From Pseudomonas sp. PSE14 (GTDB lineage Bacteria; Pseudomonadota; Gammaproteobacteria; Pseudomonadales; Pseudomonadaceae): a stretch of 64,000 bases of DNA. The stretch lies in contig NZ_CP115669.1 in the NCBI RefSeq assembly GCF_029203285.1, positions 1 to 64,000 of the forward strand. The letters are read 5' to 3'. Position 1 is the first letter of the stretch; the number at the start of each line of letters is the position of its first letter. Under the pieces are notes generated by a model. It was not told the origin of the DNA. It saw only the letters and a program-made list of their open reading frames with translations, and made no database searches. A program made the position numbers and the translations under genes. Below, piece by piece: positions 13,016-21,513 of this stretch.

Positions 13016-13873
13016 TCAACTGGCCTCGTTCACCGCGCTGAGGAACGCCCGCGTCCGCTCATGCTGCGGATGGCCGAACAGCTGCTGCGGGCTGCCCTGT
13101 TCGAGGATGTTGCCCTGGTGGAAGAAGCACACGCGGTCGGCGAATTCGCGGGCGAAGCCCATCTGGTGGGTGACCATCAACATGGTCAGGTTGTGCTCGG
13201 TGCCCAGCCGGCGCACCACGTTGAGCACCTCGCCACACAGCTCCGGGTCCAGCGCTGACGTCACCTCGTCGAACAGCATCACCTTCGGCCGCATCGCCAG
13301 CGCGCGGGCAATGGCCACCCGCTGTTGCTGGCCGCCGGAGAGCTGCGAAGGATAGTGGTCGAGCTTGTCGCCCAGGCCGACCATCTCCAGCAACTCCACC
13401 GCGCGCTGGCGGGCTTCGTCGCGGCGCATGCCGAGCACCTGCACCGGTGCCTCCATCACATTGCGCAGCGCCGTCATGTGCGGGAACAGGTTGAAGCTCT
13501 GGAAGACCATGCCGATCTTGCTGCGCACCCGGCGCACATGGCTTTCCGGTGCGCGCACCAGGCTGTCGTTGCGCATCAGGTGGGTCAGCGGCTCGCCGTC
13601 CACCGAGATCACGCCGCTGTCGATGGTCTCCAGGGTCATCAGCGCGCGCAGCAGGGTCGATTTGCCTGAACCGCTGGGGCCGATGATGGCGACCTTCTCG
13701 TTGGCGCCGACTTCCAGGTTGAGGTCCTTGAGCACGCTGAAGCTGCCATAGCTCTTGCACACGTTGCGGAAGCTCACCATGGGCTGGGCAGTCTCGGCGC
13801 GCGCGGCCGGCGCATCCTGGGTGGTCACGCGGGGGGACATGACCCCAGCTGCTTGCAGGGAGTGAACAGTCAT
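13016..13873 (-). CDS. ehuA: Ectoine/hydroxyectoine ABC transporter ATP-binding protein EhuA
   Basis: ATPase that powers the Ehu importer. From ATG 13873 the protein is 285 residues with Walker A GPSGSGKS at 65-72, Q-loop FQSFNLFPHM, signature LSGGQQQRVAIARAL, Walker B VMLFDEVTSALD and switch histidine in VTHQMGF, as in polar amino acid transporters. GGAGGA sits six bases before this ATG. An earlier in-frame ATG (13900) overlaps the ehuD stop as ATGA and would add nine residues. About 30 residues precede the usual ATPase start. The ectoine assignment rests on the neighbouring eut/doe genes. Confidence 0.88.
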   Translation of the reverse strand: MTVHSLQAAGVMSPRVTTQDAPAARAETAQPMVSFRNVCKSYGSFSVLKDLNLEVGANEKVAIIGPSGSGKSTLLRALMTLETIDSGVISVDGEPLTHLMRNDSLVRAPESHVRRVRSKIGMVFQSFNLFPHMTALRNVMEAPVQVLGMRRDEARQRAVELLEMVGLGDKLDHYPSQLSGGQQQRVAIARALAMRPKVMLFDEVTSALDPELCGEVLNVVRRLGTEHNLTMLMVTHQMGFAREFADRVCFFHQGNILEQGSPQQLFGHPQHERTRAFLSAVNEAS

Positions 13874-13896
13874 CGGTTTTCCTCCGGAAGAATCAG

Positions 13897-14553
13897 TCAT
13901 GGCAGCGCCGTGCGTTTTTCCACCTGGCGGACCACGCCGGCCAGGCTGATGCTGATGAGCAGGAAGAACACCCCGACCAGGGTGATCGGCTCCAGGTAGC
14001 GGAAGCTGTCGGAGCCGATGTTCTTCGCCTGCTGCATGATTTCCACCACCGTGATCGCGGAGAGCACCGGGGTGTCCTTGAACATGGCGATCAGGTAGTT
14101 GCCCAGCGCCGGCAGCACCGGGCGGATGGCCTGGGGCAGGATCACCTCGCGGTAGGCTTTGAAGGGCGAGAAGTTCAGCGCCGTCACCGCTTCCCACTGT
14201 CCTCGCGGCACCGCTTCCAGGCCGGCGCGGTAGACCTCGGCGGTGTAGCAGGCGTAGTGCAGGGCGATGCCCAGCGTGCCGGCCACCAGCGCGGTCATGT
14301 TCAGCCCGTAGGTCGGCAGCACGTAGAACAGGAAGTACACCTGGATCAGCAGTGGCGTGCTGCGGATGAACTCGATCAGCCAGGCCGCCGGCCACGACAG
14401 CCAGAAGTGCCGGCTGCGTCGGGCAATGGCGAAGAGCAGGCCGAACACCACCGCCAGGGCGAAGCCCACCAGGGTGATGGCGATGGTGCGCAGCGAGGCG
14501 TGCAGCAGTTGCGGCAGAATCTGCCAGGCGAAGTCCCAGTCGAAGAGTTTCAT
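13897..14553 (-). CDS. ehuD: Ectoine/hydroxyectoine ABC transporter permease EhuD
   Basis: Inner-membrane permease of the polar amino acid (HisMQ-type) family. The 218-residue protein has about five hydrophobic segments and the EAA loop that contacts the ATPase (YRAGLEAVPRGQWEAVTALN followed by LPQAIRPVLPALGNY). Its ATG overlaps the ehuC stop by one base (TGATG) and its stop touches ehuA, so ehuBCDA is one tightly coupled operon. Substrate is inferred from the adjacent ectoine-degradation genes. Confidence 0.88.
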   Translation of the reverse strand: MKLFDWDFAWQILPQLLHASLRTIAITLVGFALAVVFGLLFAIARRSRHFWLSWPAAWLIEFIRSTPLLIQVYFLFYVLPTYGLNMTALVAGTLGIALHYACYTAEVYRAGLEAVPRGQWEAVTALNFSPFKAYREVILPQAIRPVLPALGNYLIAMFKDTPVLSAITVVEIMQQAKNIGSDSFRYLEPITLVGVFFLLISISLAGVVRQVEKRTALP

Positions 14554-15218
14554 CACAGGCCTCCGCGGATTCGGCCATGCCCCAACCAGCGCTCCACGCG
14601 CCGCATGAGGAAGACGATGATCTGGGCCATGACGAAATACAGCACCAGGGTGAGGACGAAGATCTTCAGCGTTTCGAAGGTCGCCTGGTCGAGCTGGCGA
14701 GCGCGGAAGGTCAGGTCGGAAAGGGTGATCAGCGACACCAGCGAGGTGTTCTTCAGCAGCTCGATCAGCAGGTTGGTGCCCGGCGGGATCGCACAGAGCA
14801 GCGCCTGCGGCAGGATGATCCGGCGAAAGCGCGTGAAGGGCGTCATGTTCAGCGCCAGCGCCGCCTCGTATTGCCCCTTGGGCACCGAGCCGATGGCGCC
14901 GCGCATCACCTCGGCCCCATAGGCGCCGATGTGCAGGCCCAGGCCGAGGATCGCCACGCTGTAGGCGCTCATTTCGAGATTGAACGGTGGCAGCGGCAGC
15001 ACGAAGTACAGCCAGAACAACTGCACCAGCAGCGAGGTGCCGCGGAACAGCTCGATGTAGCCGATCGCCAGCCAGCGCACCGCAGGCCACGGCGAGAGCC
15101 GGCCGAGCGCGGCGATGACGGCGGCGATGACCGCCAGCAGGGAGCCGAAGAGGGTCACCTGGACGGTGACCCAGGCGCCCTCCAGCAGCAGAGGAAGCAA
15201 TTCACCCATGATACGCAT
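14553..15218 (-). CDS. ehuC: Ectoine/hydroxyectoine ABC transporter permease EhuC
   Basis: Second HisMQ-type permease, 221 residues, with an EAA loop (GAEVMRGAIGSVPKGQYEAA, then LPQALLCAIPPGTN). EhuC and EhuD would form the heterodimeric channel. Two starts are possible, ATG 15218 and ATG 15209 (three residues shorter); neither has a strong ribosome site. It follows ehuB by 68 bases. Function beyond amino-acid-type permease is inferred from context. Confidence 0.88.
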   Translation of the reverse strand: MRIMGELLPLLLEGAWVTVQVTLFGSLLAVIAAVIAALGRLSPWPAVRWLAIGYIELFRGTSLLVQLFWLYFVLPLPPFNLEMSAYSVAILGLGLHIGAYGAEVMRGAIGSVPKGQYEAALALNMTPFTRFRRIILPQALLCAIPPGTNLLIELLKNTSLVSLITLSDLTFRARQLDQATFETLKIFVLTLVLYFVMAQIIVFLMRRVERWLGHGRIRGGL

Positions 15219-15286
15219 CCCGTAACGACAGGTTCGACGGAACGGCCAGGCGGGCGCGCGCTAAGGCAGAGCCGCGCCCTGCCCGG

Positions 15287-16141
15287 TCACTGTTTGCAGA
15301 GCTCGGCGGCGGTCTTGTCGGTGACGTTGGACTTGTCGAAGCCGAACGGCTTGACCGTCGCCAGGTGCTCGGCGCTGCCCAGCCACTGCTTGAGCTGTGC
15401 GTTCACCGCGTCGCGCAGGTCCTTGTCGTCCGGGCGGAAGGCCAGGGCGCCGTAACCGATGTGCGACGGGTCATCCTTGAAGTCGGCGATGGCTTCTACC
15501 GAATCGCCGCCTTTCGCCGCGAGGCCCTTCATGGTCAGCGCGGTACCGACGCTGGCATCGGCGCGGCCGGCGCGCACGGCCTGCAACTGGGCGGTGGTGT
15601 CGGGCACCTGGACGATCTGCTCTTCCGCCACGCCCTCGGCCCGGGCGTAGCCCAGTTCAGCGGTGCCGGACATGATCGCCAGCTTCACGTCCGGGTTGTT
15701 CTTCACGTCGGCGTAGCTGTGCAGGTTCTTCGGGTTGCCCTTCTTCACCAGCAGCGAGTCGGGGATCTGGTAGTGCGGGTCGGTGAAGATCACCTGCTGG
15801 CAGCGCGGCGGGGTGATGTACATGCCGGCGGCGATCACATCGAAGCGACCGGCGCGCAGGCCGGGGATCAGCGCGCCCCATTCGGTGAGCACCGGCTCGA
15901 TCTTCTTCACGCCCATCTTGGTGAAGATCTGCTTGGCGATTTCCGGGGATTCGCCGGTGACCTTGCCGGAGGTCTCGGTGTAGGCGAACGGCGCTTCGTT
16001 GGCGTAGCCGATGCGCACCGTGCCGGTGCTCTGGATGCGTTCGAGAGTGGTCTGGGCGTAGCTGCCGGCGCTGGCCAGCGCACAGGCGACGAGGGTACAG
16101 GCGAGGCTCAGGCGGTGCAGCAAAACAGGGGCGGTACTCAT
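15287..16141 (-). CDS. ehuB: Ectoine/hydroxyectoine-binding periplasmic protein EhuB
   Basis: Periplasmic solute-binding protein of the SBP family 3 type that delivers ligand to EhuCD. From ATG 16141 it is 284 residues with a cleavable signal peptide (MSTAPVLLHRLSLACTLVAC then ALASAGSYAQ) and the SBP_bac_3 core beginning GTVRIGYANEAPFAY. AGGAGA lies seven bases before this ATG; longer in-frame versions run into non-coding leader sequence. It is the first gene of ehuBCDA and is divergent from enuR, the standard arrangement for ectoine uptake in Proteobacteria. Confidence 0.88.
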   Translation of the reverse strand: MSTAPVLLHRLSLACTLVACALASAGSYAQTTLERIQSTGTVRIGYANEAPFAYTETSGKVTGESPEIAKQIFTKMGVKKIEPVLTEWGALIPGLRAGRFDVIAAGMYITPPRCQQVIFTDPHYQIPDSLLVKKGNPKNLHSYADVKNNPDVKLAIMSGTAELGYARAEGVAEEQIVQVPDTTAQLQAVRAGRADASVGTALTMKGLAAKGGDSVEAIADFKDDPSHIGYGALAFRPDDKDLRDAVNAQLKQWLGSAEHLATVKPFGFDKSNVTDKTAAELCKQ

Positions 16142-16525
16142 CTTCGGATCTCCTGATCGTCTTGCCGGCGCGTTCGGCGCGCGGCGCTGGATGGCAGGTA
16201 GCAATGTCGTACGACTATTGTTCTTGTTGGCAGGGCCCCTGCGGGGCCTTCCGAAGTTCACTCGCCAGGCGAGGTGATGGGGCAACGACGCCAGACTAAG
16301 CCCGGCCGTCTTGCGGCTCTTACCGATCGACAAGCTCGCGGCGGGAAAAAGCCACCGTTGCGACGAACGCATCTGCTGGTTTTTTCTGCACGGGCCTGAC
16401 AATGCGGTCCGATGTCCTGCACCCGAGCATACAAAGCGGGGGTGTGCGTCAACATTGCACTAGGACAATTGCCGCCGGTGTGCTGGTCGGTCACTCTGAG
16501 CGCCTGACCAGATGGAGCGCTCAAG
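16142..16525. promoter_or_regulatory. Divergent ehuB/enuR control region with candidate EnuR operator
   Basis: This 384-base gap has no supported gene. It holds the promoters of ehuB (leftward) and enuR (rightward), a GGCCCCGCAGGGGCC-type hairpin near 16227-16243, and at 16454-16469 the motif ATTGCACTAGGACAAT. The same motif, on the other strand, lies upstream of eutB at 18154-18169 with 13 of 16 bases equal. I infer an EnuR-binding site. No convincing -35/-10 pair was identified. Confidence 0.5.
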
Positions 16526-17920
16526 ATGGAAGCCTGGCGTCGCGCCCTGGCCGACCTGAGGGTCGGCGAATCCAAGTACAAGACCCTGGTTCAGGCCATT
16601 GCCGGCGATATCGAGCAGGGCCTGCTCAGCGACGGCCAGCGCCTGCCACCACAGCGCCAGGTCGCCGACGGCCTGGGGATCAGCGTGCAGACGGTGACCA
16701 ACGCCTACAAGGAACTGGAGCGCCAGGGCCTGGTGCGCTGCGAGGTGGGGCGCGGCAGCTTCGTCTCGCGGCGGATGACCGAAGGCATGGCGCACTACAT
16801 GGTCGACCACCCCGAGCGCGCCCTGGTGGACTTCTCCATCGCCAGCATCGTGCATACCCGCGAGCACGACCGCCTGTGGCAGGAAACCTGCCGCACGCTG
16901 GCGCAGGAAACCGACCAGCCGTGGATGCGCGCCTGCCGCCCGGTGGCTGGCTTCGACGCCCACCGCGACGCCGGCGTGCAATGGCTGGCGCAGCAGGGCC
17001 TGCAGCGCGAGCGCGACGACGTGTTGATCACCAACGGCGCCGCCCACGGCATCTTCCTCGCGCTGGCTTCCCTCGCCGGGCCGGACGACGTGGTGCTCTG
17101 CGAACAGCTCACCGACCACGGTGTGATCGGCAACTCCCAGGTGCTGGGCTTTACCCTGAAGGGCGTGGAGATCGACCGCGAAGGCATCGACCCGGAACAC
17201 TTCGAGGATCTTTGCGCCAACGAACGCATCACCGCGCTGGTGTGCACGCCGAACCTGAACAACCCCACATCGAGCCTGATGCCCGACTCGCGCCGCCGCG
17301 AGATCGCCGCCATCGCCCAGCGCTACGGCGTGCACGTGATCGAGGACGACGTCTACGGCCCGCTACTTGGCGATCGCCGCCCGCCCCCGCTCAGCCACTA
17401 CCTGCCGGACCTGTCCTTCTACTGCACCAGCTTCACCAAGAGCGTGCTGACCGGCTTGCGCATCGGCTATCTCGCCATGCCCCGGCGGCTGGCGCTGCGC
17501 ACCGAAAGCATCCTGCGGGTGAATAGCTGGATGGCCACGCCATTGCTGGCCGAGGTGGCCTCGCGGTGGATTCACAACGGCAACGCCCAGGCGCTGATCG
17601 CGCTGCAACGCCGTGTGCTGGAGAAGCGCCAGGGATGGGTGCAGGAGTGGTTGGGCGACGCTCTGCTGGGCCGCGATCCGCACTCCCTCAGTGCCTGGAT
17701 CGGCATTCCCGAGCACTGGGAGCTGGATAGCCTGGTGCGCGAGCTGCGCCATCGGCATATCGCCGTCACACCACCCGATCCCTTCATGGTGCGCGGTACG
17801 CCAAGACCGCGTGCGATACGCCTGTGCATGGGTGCGGAGTGCAGCGACGAGCGCATGGTTTCTGCATTGGAAGACATGCGCGAACTGTTCGGGCAGTACC
17901 CGAAGATTCACGATTTCTAA
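16526..17920 (+). CDS. enuR: MocR/GntR-type transcriptional regulator EnuR
   Basis: Transcription factor with an N-terminal GntR winged helix (about 10-85, including LPPQRQVADGLGISVQTVTN) fused to an aspartate-aminotransferase-fold effector domain (about 100-464). The PLP-binding lysine lies in SFTKSVLTG at Lys305, close to the Lys302 reported for EnuR. Known EnuR proteins repress ectoine catabolic genes and respond to pathway intermediates such as acetyl-diaminobutyrate or diaminobutyrate. The gene lies between ehuBCDA and eutBC and is read toward eutB. The EnuR identity, rather than another MocR protein, depends on this context. Confidence 0.87.
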   Translation: MEAWRRALADLRVGESKYKTLVQAIAGDIEQGLLSDGQRLPPQRQVADGLGISVQTVTNAYKELERQGLVRCEVGRGSFVSRRMTEGMAHYMVDHPERALVDFSIASIVHTREHDRLWQETCRTLAQETDQPWMRACRPVAGFDAHRDAGVQWLAQQGLQRERDDVLITNGAAHGIFLALASLAGPDDVVLCEQLTDHGVIGNSQVLGFTLKGVEIDREGIDPEHFEDLCANERITALVCTPNLNNPTSSLMPDSRRREIAAIAQRYGVHVIEDDVYGPLLGDRRPPPLSHYLPDLSFYCTSFTKSVLTGLRIGYLAMPRRLALRTESILRVNSWMATPLLAEVASRWIHNGNAQALIALQRRVLEKRQGWVQEWLGDALLGRDPHSLSAWIGIPEHWELDSLVRELRHRHIAVTPPDPFMVRGTPRPRAIRLCMGAECSDERMVSALEDMRELFGQYPKIHDF

Positions 17921-17941
17921 CGCTGAACAGGTGGCTCTTTT

Positions 17942-18020
17942 GTAGGAGCGAGCTTGCTCGCGAAGCGGACTCCCCGTCGGCTCTGACGCTGGGCGGGTTC
18001 GCGAGCAAGCTCGCTCCTAC
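17942..18020. repeat. REP pair
   Basis: Inverted REP pair: GTAGGAGCGAGCTTGCTCGC on the left and its reverse complement on the right, separated by about 35 bases. It lies between enuR and eutB. Confidence 0.92.
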
Positions 18021-18068
18021 CTGAAACATTCCGCGCGGGCCTCAGCCCTTTCCCCGCCCGCTTCCTGC

Positions 18069-18096
18069 GGCGGATAACGCTGGCGCGTTATGCGCC
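18069..18096. repeat. Inverted repeat of the GGATAACGC family
   Basis: GGCGGATAACGC (18069-18080) and GCGTTATGCGCC (18085-18096) form a hairpin with one mismatch and a TGGC loop. It is a near-copy of the repeat at 11418-11444. Together with the REP pair it fills the 305-base enuR-eutB gap. Confidence 0.6.
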
Positions 18097-18153
18097 CTAC
18101 GAAAGCTCTCGGCTCTTGCGCTCCGACATGCGGAAATCACCGCTGGCGACTAC

Positions 18154-18169
18154 ATCGTCCTAGTACATT
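18154..18169. promoter_or_regulatory. Candidate EnuR operator upstream of eutB
   Basis: ATCGTCCTAGTACATT is the reverse complement of AATGTACTAGGACGAT and matches ATTGCACTAGGACAAT in the ehuB/enuR gap at 13 of 16 positions. It lies 57 bases before the eutB start. A further GACAATT occurs at 18176-18182. A weaker CCCCTAGGATGGTT lies before doeC at 24003-24016. Binding by EnuR is inference. Confidence 0.45.
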
Positions 18170-18225
18170 CATCGCGACAATTTCCCGCCCCTACACTCGG
18201 CCCAACTGCATACCCGGAGGTCGAG

Positions 18226-19200
18226 ATGGAGCCGATTCACCTCGTCGAGCTGTACCGCGCACGCCAGCGCATCCAGGGCCTGGTGCGGCAGACGCCGCTG
18301 GAGCATTCACCCAGCCTGTCGCGCCTGCTCGGCGTGCCGGTGTACCTCAAGCTCGAATCGCAGCAGATCACCGGCAGCTTCAAGCTGCGCGGCGCCAGCA
18401 ACGCGATCGCCCAGCTCAGCGATGAGCAGAAAGCCAAGGGCGTGGTCGCCGCGTCCACCGGTAATCACGGCCGGGCGCTGGCCCATGCCGCCCGCATGCT
18501 CGGCGTGCCCGCCACCGTCTGCCTGTCGCAGCTGGTGCCGGCGAACAAGGTCCAGGCGATCCGCGAACTCGGCGCCGAGGTGCGTATCGTCGGCCACAGC
18601 CAGGACGACGCCCAGGCCGAAGCCGAACGTATCGCCCGCGAGCAGGGCGCGACGCTGCTGCCGCCCTTCGATCACCCGCAGATCATCGCCGGCCAGGGCA
18701 CCCTTGGCCTGGAAATCCTCGAACAACTGCCGGACGTCCGCCAGGTCCTGGTCCCGCTCTCCGGCGGTGGCCTGTTCGGTGGCGTAGCGCTGGCACTCAA
18801 ACACCTCGACCCGAATATCCGCCTGCATGGCATCAGCATGCGGCGCGGCGCCGCCATGGCCGCCAGCCTTGCCGCCGGCCACCCGGTGGAAGTGGAAGAA
18901 CTGCCGACCCTGGCCGACTCCCTTGGCGGCGGCATCGGCCTGGACAACCGCTACACCTTCGCCCTGGCCCGCGACTACTGCGACCAGTTGCACCTGCTCG
19001 ACGAAGACTCCATCGCCGCGGGTATCCGTCACGCCTACCGCGAGGAGCGGCAGGTGGTGGAAGGCGCCGCCGCGGTCGGCATCGCCGCGCTGCTGGACGG
19101 CCTGATCGCCCCGGTCGGGCCGGTGGTGGTGATCGTCAGCGGCCGCAACATCGCCATCGAACAACACCAACGCATCCTCGAGGAATCCATCCATGGCTGA
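18226..19200 (+). CDS. eutB: Hydroxyectoine utilization dehydratase EutB (threonine dehydratase family)
   Basis: PLP enzyme of the serine/threonine dehydratase fold, 324 residues. The Schiff-base lysine is Lys53 in GSFKLRGASNA and the phosphate-binding loop is the glycine-rich SGGGLFGG. In known clusters EutB acts with EutC in converting hydroxyectoine-derived intermediates into the ectoine route, probably by dehydrating a hydroxylated diaminobutyrate derivative; the exact step is not well settled. GGAGG precedes the ATG. The stop codon overlaps eutC by eight bases. Alone it would be called threonine ammonia-lyase; the eutC-doeAB neighbours decide the call. Confidence 0.86.
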   Translation: MEPIHLVELYRARQRIQGLVRQTPLEHSPSLSRLLGVPVYLKLESQQITGSFKLRGASNAIAQLSDEQKAKGVVAASTGNHGRALAHAARMLGVPATVCLSQLVPANKVQAIRELGAEVRIVGHSQDDAQAEAERIAREQGATLLPPFDHPQIIAGQGTLGLEILEQLPDVRQVLVPLSGGGLFGGVALALKHLDPNIRLHGISMRRGAAMAASLAAGHPVEVEELPTLADSLGGGIGLDNRYTFALARDYCDQLHLLDEDSIAAGIRHAYREERQVVEGAAAVGIAALLDGLIAPVGPVVVIVSGRNIAIEQHQRILEESIHG

Positions 19201-20185
19201 CGTCACCCTGCTCAGCGAAGCCGACCTGCGCGCCTGCGTGGCGCTCGACCACGAAAGCCTCGACGCCGTCGAACACGCGTTCCGCCTGCTCGCCACCGCG
19301 CCGGTGGCGATGCCGCCGATCCTTCGCCTGGACGTGCCCGAGCACAACGGGGAAGTGGACGTGAAGACCGCCTACCTGCCCGGCCTGCCGCGCTTCGCCA
19401 TCAAGGTCAGCCCCGGTTTCTTCGACAACCCCAGGCTCGGCCTGCCCAGCCTCAACGGCATGATGATGCTGCTCTCCTCGAAAACCGGGCTGCTCGATGC
19501 GCTGCTGCTGGACAACGGCTACCTCACCGCCGTGCGCACCGCCTGCGCCGGCGCGGTGGCGGCCAAGTGGCTGTCCCGCGAGGACTCGCGCCAGGTCGCG
19601 CTGATCGGCGCCGGCGAACAGGCGCGGCTGCAGCTCAAGGCGCTGTGCCTGGTGCGTCCCGTCGAAGGCGCCAGCGTCTGGGCGCGGGACATCGCCAAGG
19701 CTCGGCAATGCGCGGAAGAACTGAGCACCAGCCTGGGCATTCCGGTCACCGCCTGCGCCAGCGTCGACGAAGCGCTGGAAGGCGCCGACATCGCCATCAC
19801 CACCACGCCCAGCCGCGAGCCGCTGATCCAGAAAAAACACCTGCGCCCCGGCCTGCACATCACCGCCATGGGCTCCGACGCCGAGCACAAGAACGAGGTC
19901 GCCGCAGACGCGCTGGCGGCGGTGGACTGCTACGTCGCCGACCGACTCAGCCAGACCCTGGTGCTGGGCGAACTGCACCATGCGGTGGAGGCCGGCAACG
20001 TTAGTCTCGATGCCGATTTCGCCGAACTGGGCCAGGTCATCGCCGGGCAGCGCGCAGGCCGCCGTCGCGCCGAGGACATCACCCTCTGCGACCTCACCGG
20101 CACCGGCGCCCAGGACACCGCCATCGCCGGCCTGGCCTTCCAGCGGGCGCAGCGGATGGGCAAGGGATTCAAGTTCCACAGCTGA
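19193..20185 (+). CDS. eutC: Ectoine utilization protein EutC (ornithine cyclodeaminase family)
   Basis: A 330-residue member of the ornithine cyclodeaminase / mu-crystallin family with the dinucleotide-binding motif GAGEQARLQLKAL in the middle of the protein. The family reduces or cyclizes imino/keto acids with NAD(P). In ectoine clusters EutC works after EutB on the hydroxyectoine branch. It overlaps eutB by eight bases. The family alone does not fix the substrate; the call is contextual. Confidence 0.86.
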   Translation: MADVTLLSEADLRACVALDHESLDAVEHAFRLLATAPVAMPPILRLDVPEHNGEVDVKTAYLPGLPRFAIKVSPGFFDNPRLGLPSLNGMMMLLSSKTGLLDALLLDNGYLTAVRTACAGAVAAKWLSREDSRQVALIGAGEQARLQLKALCLVRPVEGASVWARDIAKARQCAEELSTSLGIPVTACASVDEALEGADIAITTTPSREPLIQKKHLRPGLHITAMGSDAEHKNEVAADALAAVDCYVADRLSQTLVLGELHHAVEAGNVSLDADFAELGQVIAGQRAGRRRAEDITLCDLTGTGAQDTAIAGLAFQRAQRMGKGFKFHS

Positions 20186-20194
20186 GCACTGACT

Positions 20195-20287
20195 TGTGGG
20201 AGCGAGCTTGCTCGCGAACGGATTCACCGGCCGCGCCAACGCTGGGCGGGTTCGCGAGCAAGAACTAGGCGTCCCCCTCGCTCCTAC
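20195..20287. repeat. REP pair with enlarged right arm
   Basis: Left arm is a normal REP (GTGGGAGCGAGCTTGCTCGC). The right arm begins GGTTCGCGAGCAAG but then carries the extra block AACTAGGCGTCCCCCT before CGCTCCTAC. Similar enlarged arms occur at 23078-23114, 26971-27007 and 62368-62402. It separates eutC from doeA. Confidence 0.85.
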
Positions 20288-20319
20288 ACAAAACCTGACA
20301 CCCGAAAGAGGATTTCCGC

Positions 20320-21510
20320 ATGTCCGAAATCGTCGTCAACCTCCCCTTCAGCCGGGAGGAATATGCCCAGCGGATCGCCAAGGTCCGCGCCAGCATGCTT
20401 GAGCGCGGCATCGAGCTGCTGCTGGTCACTGACCCGTCGAACATGGCCTGGCTCACCGGCTACGACGGCTGGTCCTTCTACGTGCACCAGTGCGTGCTGC
20501 TGGCGCAGGACGGCGAGCCGGTCTGGTTCGGCCGTGGCCAGGACGCCAACGGCGCGCGGCGCACCGTGTTCATGCAGGCGGACAACATCGTCGGCTACCC
20601 CGACCACTACGTGCAGTCCACCGAGCGCCACCCGATGGACTACCTGTCCCGCGAGGTCATCGCCGCGCGCGGCTGGGCGAACAAGACCCTCGGCGTGGAG
20701 ATGGACAACTACTACTTCAGCGCCGCCGCCTTCCGCTCGCTGCAGGCCAACCTGCCGAACGCCAGGTTCGTCGACGCCACCGCCCTGGTGAACTGGCAGC
20801 GCGCGGTGAAGTCCCCGCGCGAGATCGAGTACATGCGCGTCGCCGCGCGCATCGTCGAGAAGATGCACGCCCACATCGTCGAACGCATCGAGCCGGGCAT
20901 GCGCAAGAACGAGCTGGTCGCCGAGATCTACAGCACCGGCATCCTCGGCGCCGACGGCCACGGCGGCGACTACCCCGCCATCGTCCCGCTGCTGCCCACC
21001 GGCGCGGACGCCAGCGCGCCGCACCTGACCTGGGACGACACGCCCTTCGAGCGCGGCGCCGGCACCTTCTTCGAGATCGCCGGCTGCTACAGGCGCTACC
21101 ACTGCCCGCTGTCGCGCACCGTGTTCCTCGGCAAGCCGCCGCAGCATTTCCTCGACGCGGAAAAAGCCGTGGTCGAAGGCATCGCCGCCGGCCTGGACGC
21201 GGCCAAGCCGGGCAACACCACCGGCGACATCGCCCGCGCCTTCTTCGGCGTGCTGGAGAAGTTCGGCATCCACAAGGACAGCCGCTGCGGCTACCCCATC
21301 GGTATCAGCTACCCACCGGACTGGGGCGAACGCACCATGAGCCTGCGCCCGAGCGACAACAGCGTGCTCGAACCGGGCATGACCTTCCACTTCATGCCCG
21401 GCCTATGGATGGACGACTGGGGCCTGGAGATCACCGAGAGCATCCTCATCACCGAGCGCGGCGTGGAGACCTTCTGCGACTACCCGCGCCAGTTGTTCGT
21501 CAAGGAGTGA
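20320..21510 (+). CDS. doeA: Ectoine hydrolase DoeA (EutD, M24 peptidase fold)
   Basis: Cytoplasmic enzyme that opens the ectoine ring to N-acetyl-diaminobutyrate. The 396-residue protein has a creatinase-like N-terminal domain (about 15-150) and an M24 pita-bread domain (about 165-380). The canonical M24 metal signature is altered: where proline peptidases have D-x-G...GYxxDxTRT this protein has FEIAGCYRRYHCPLSRTVF, so Glu252 replaces the first metal Asp and the second Asp is gone. A non-metal mechanism with a catalytic Glu has been reported for the related EutD. It is three bases from doeB; hydrolase and deacetylase are known to work as a complex. Confidence 0.9.
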   Translation: MSEIVVNLPFSREEYAQRIAKVRASMLERGIELLLVTDPSNMAWLTGYDGWSFYVHQCVLLAQDGEPVWFGRGQDANGARRTVFMQADNIVGYPDHYVQSTERHPMDYLSREVIAARGWANKTLGVEMDNYYFSAAAFRSLQANLPNARFVDATALVNWQRAVKSPREIEYMRVAARIVEKMHAHIVERIEPGMRKNELVAEIYSTGILGADGHGGDYPAIVPLLPTGADASAPHLTWDDTPFERGAGTFFEIAGCYRRYHCPLSRTVFLGKPPQHFLDAEKAVVEGIAAGLDAAKPGNTTGDIARAFFGVLEKFGIHKDSRCGYPIGISYPPDWGERTMSLRPSDNSVLEPGMTFHFMPGLWMDDWGLEITESILITERGVETFCDYPRQLFVKE

Positions 21511-21513
21511 GCA

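Noticed and set aside
18226-19200. eutB as a biosynthetic or catabolic threonine dehydratase (ilvA/tdcB)
   Set aside because: No C-terminal regulatory domain as in IlvA, and the tight overlap with eutC followed by doeAB fits hydroxyectoine use better.
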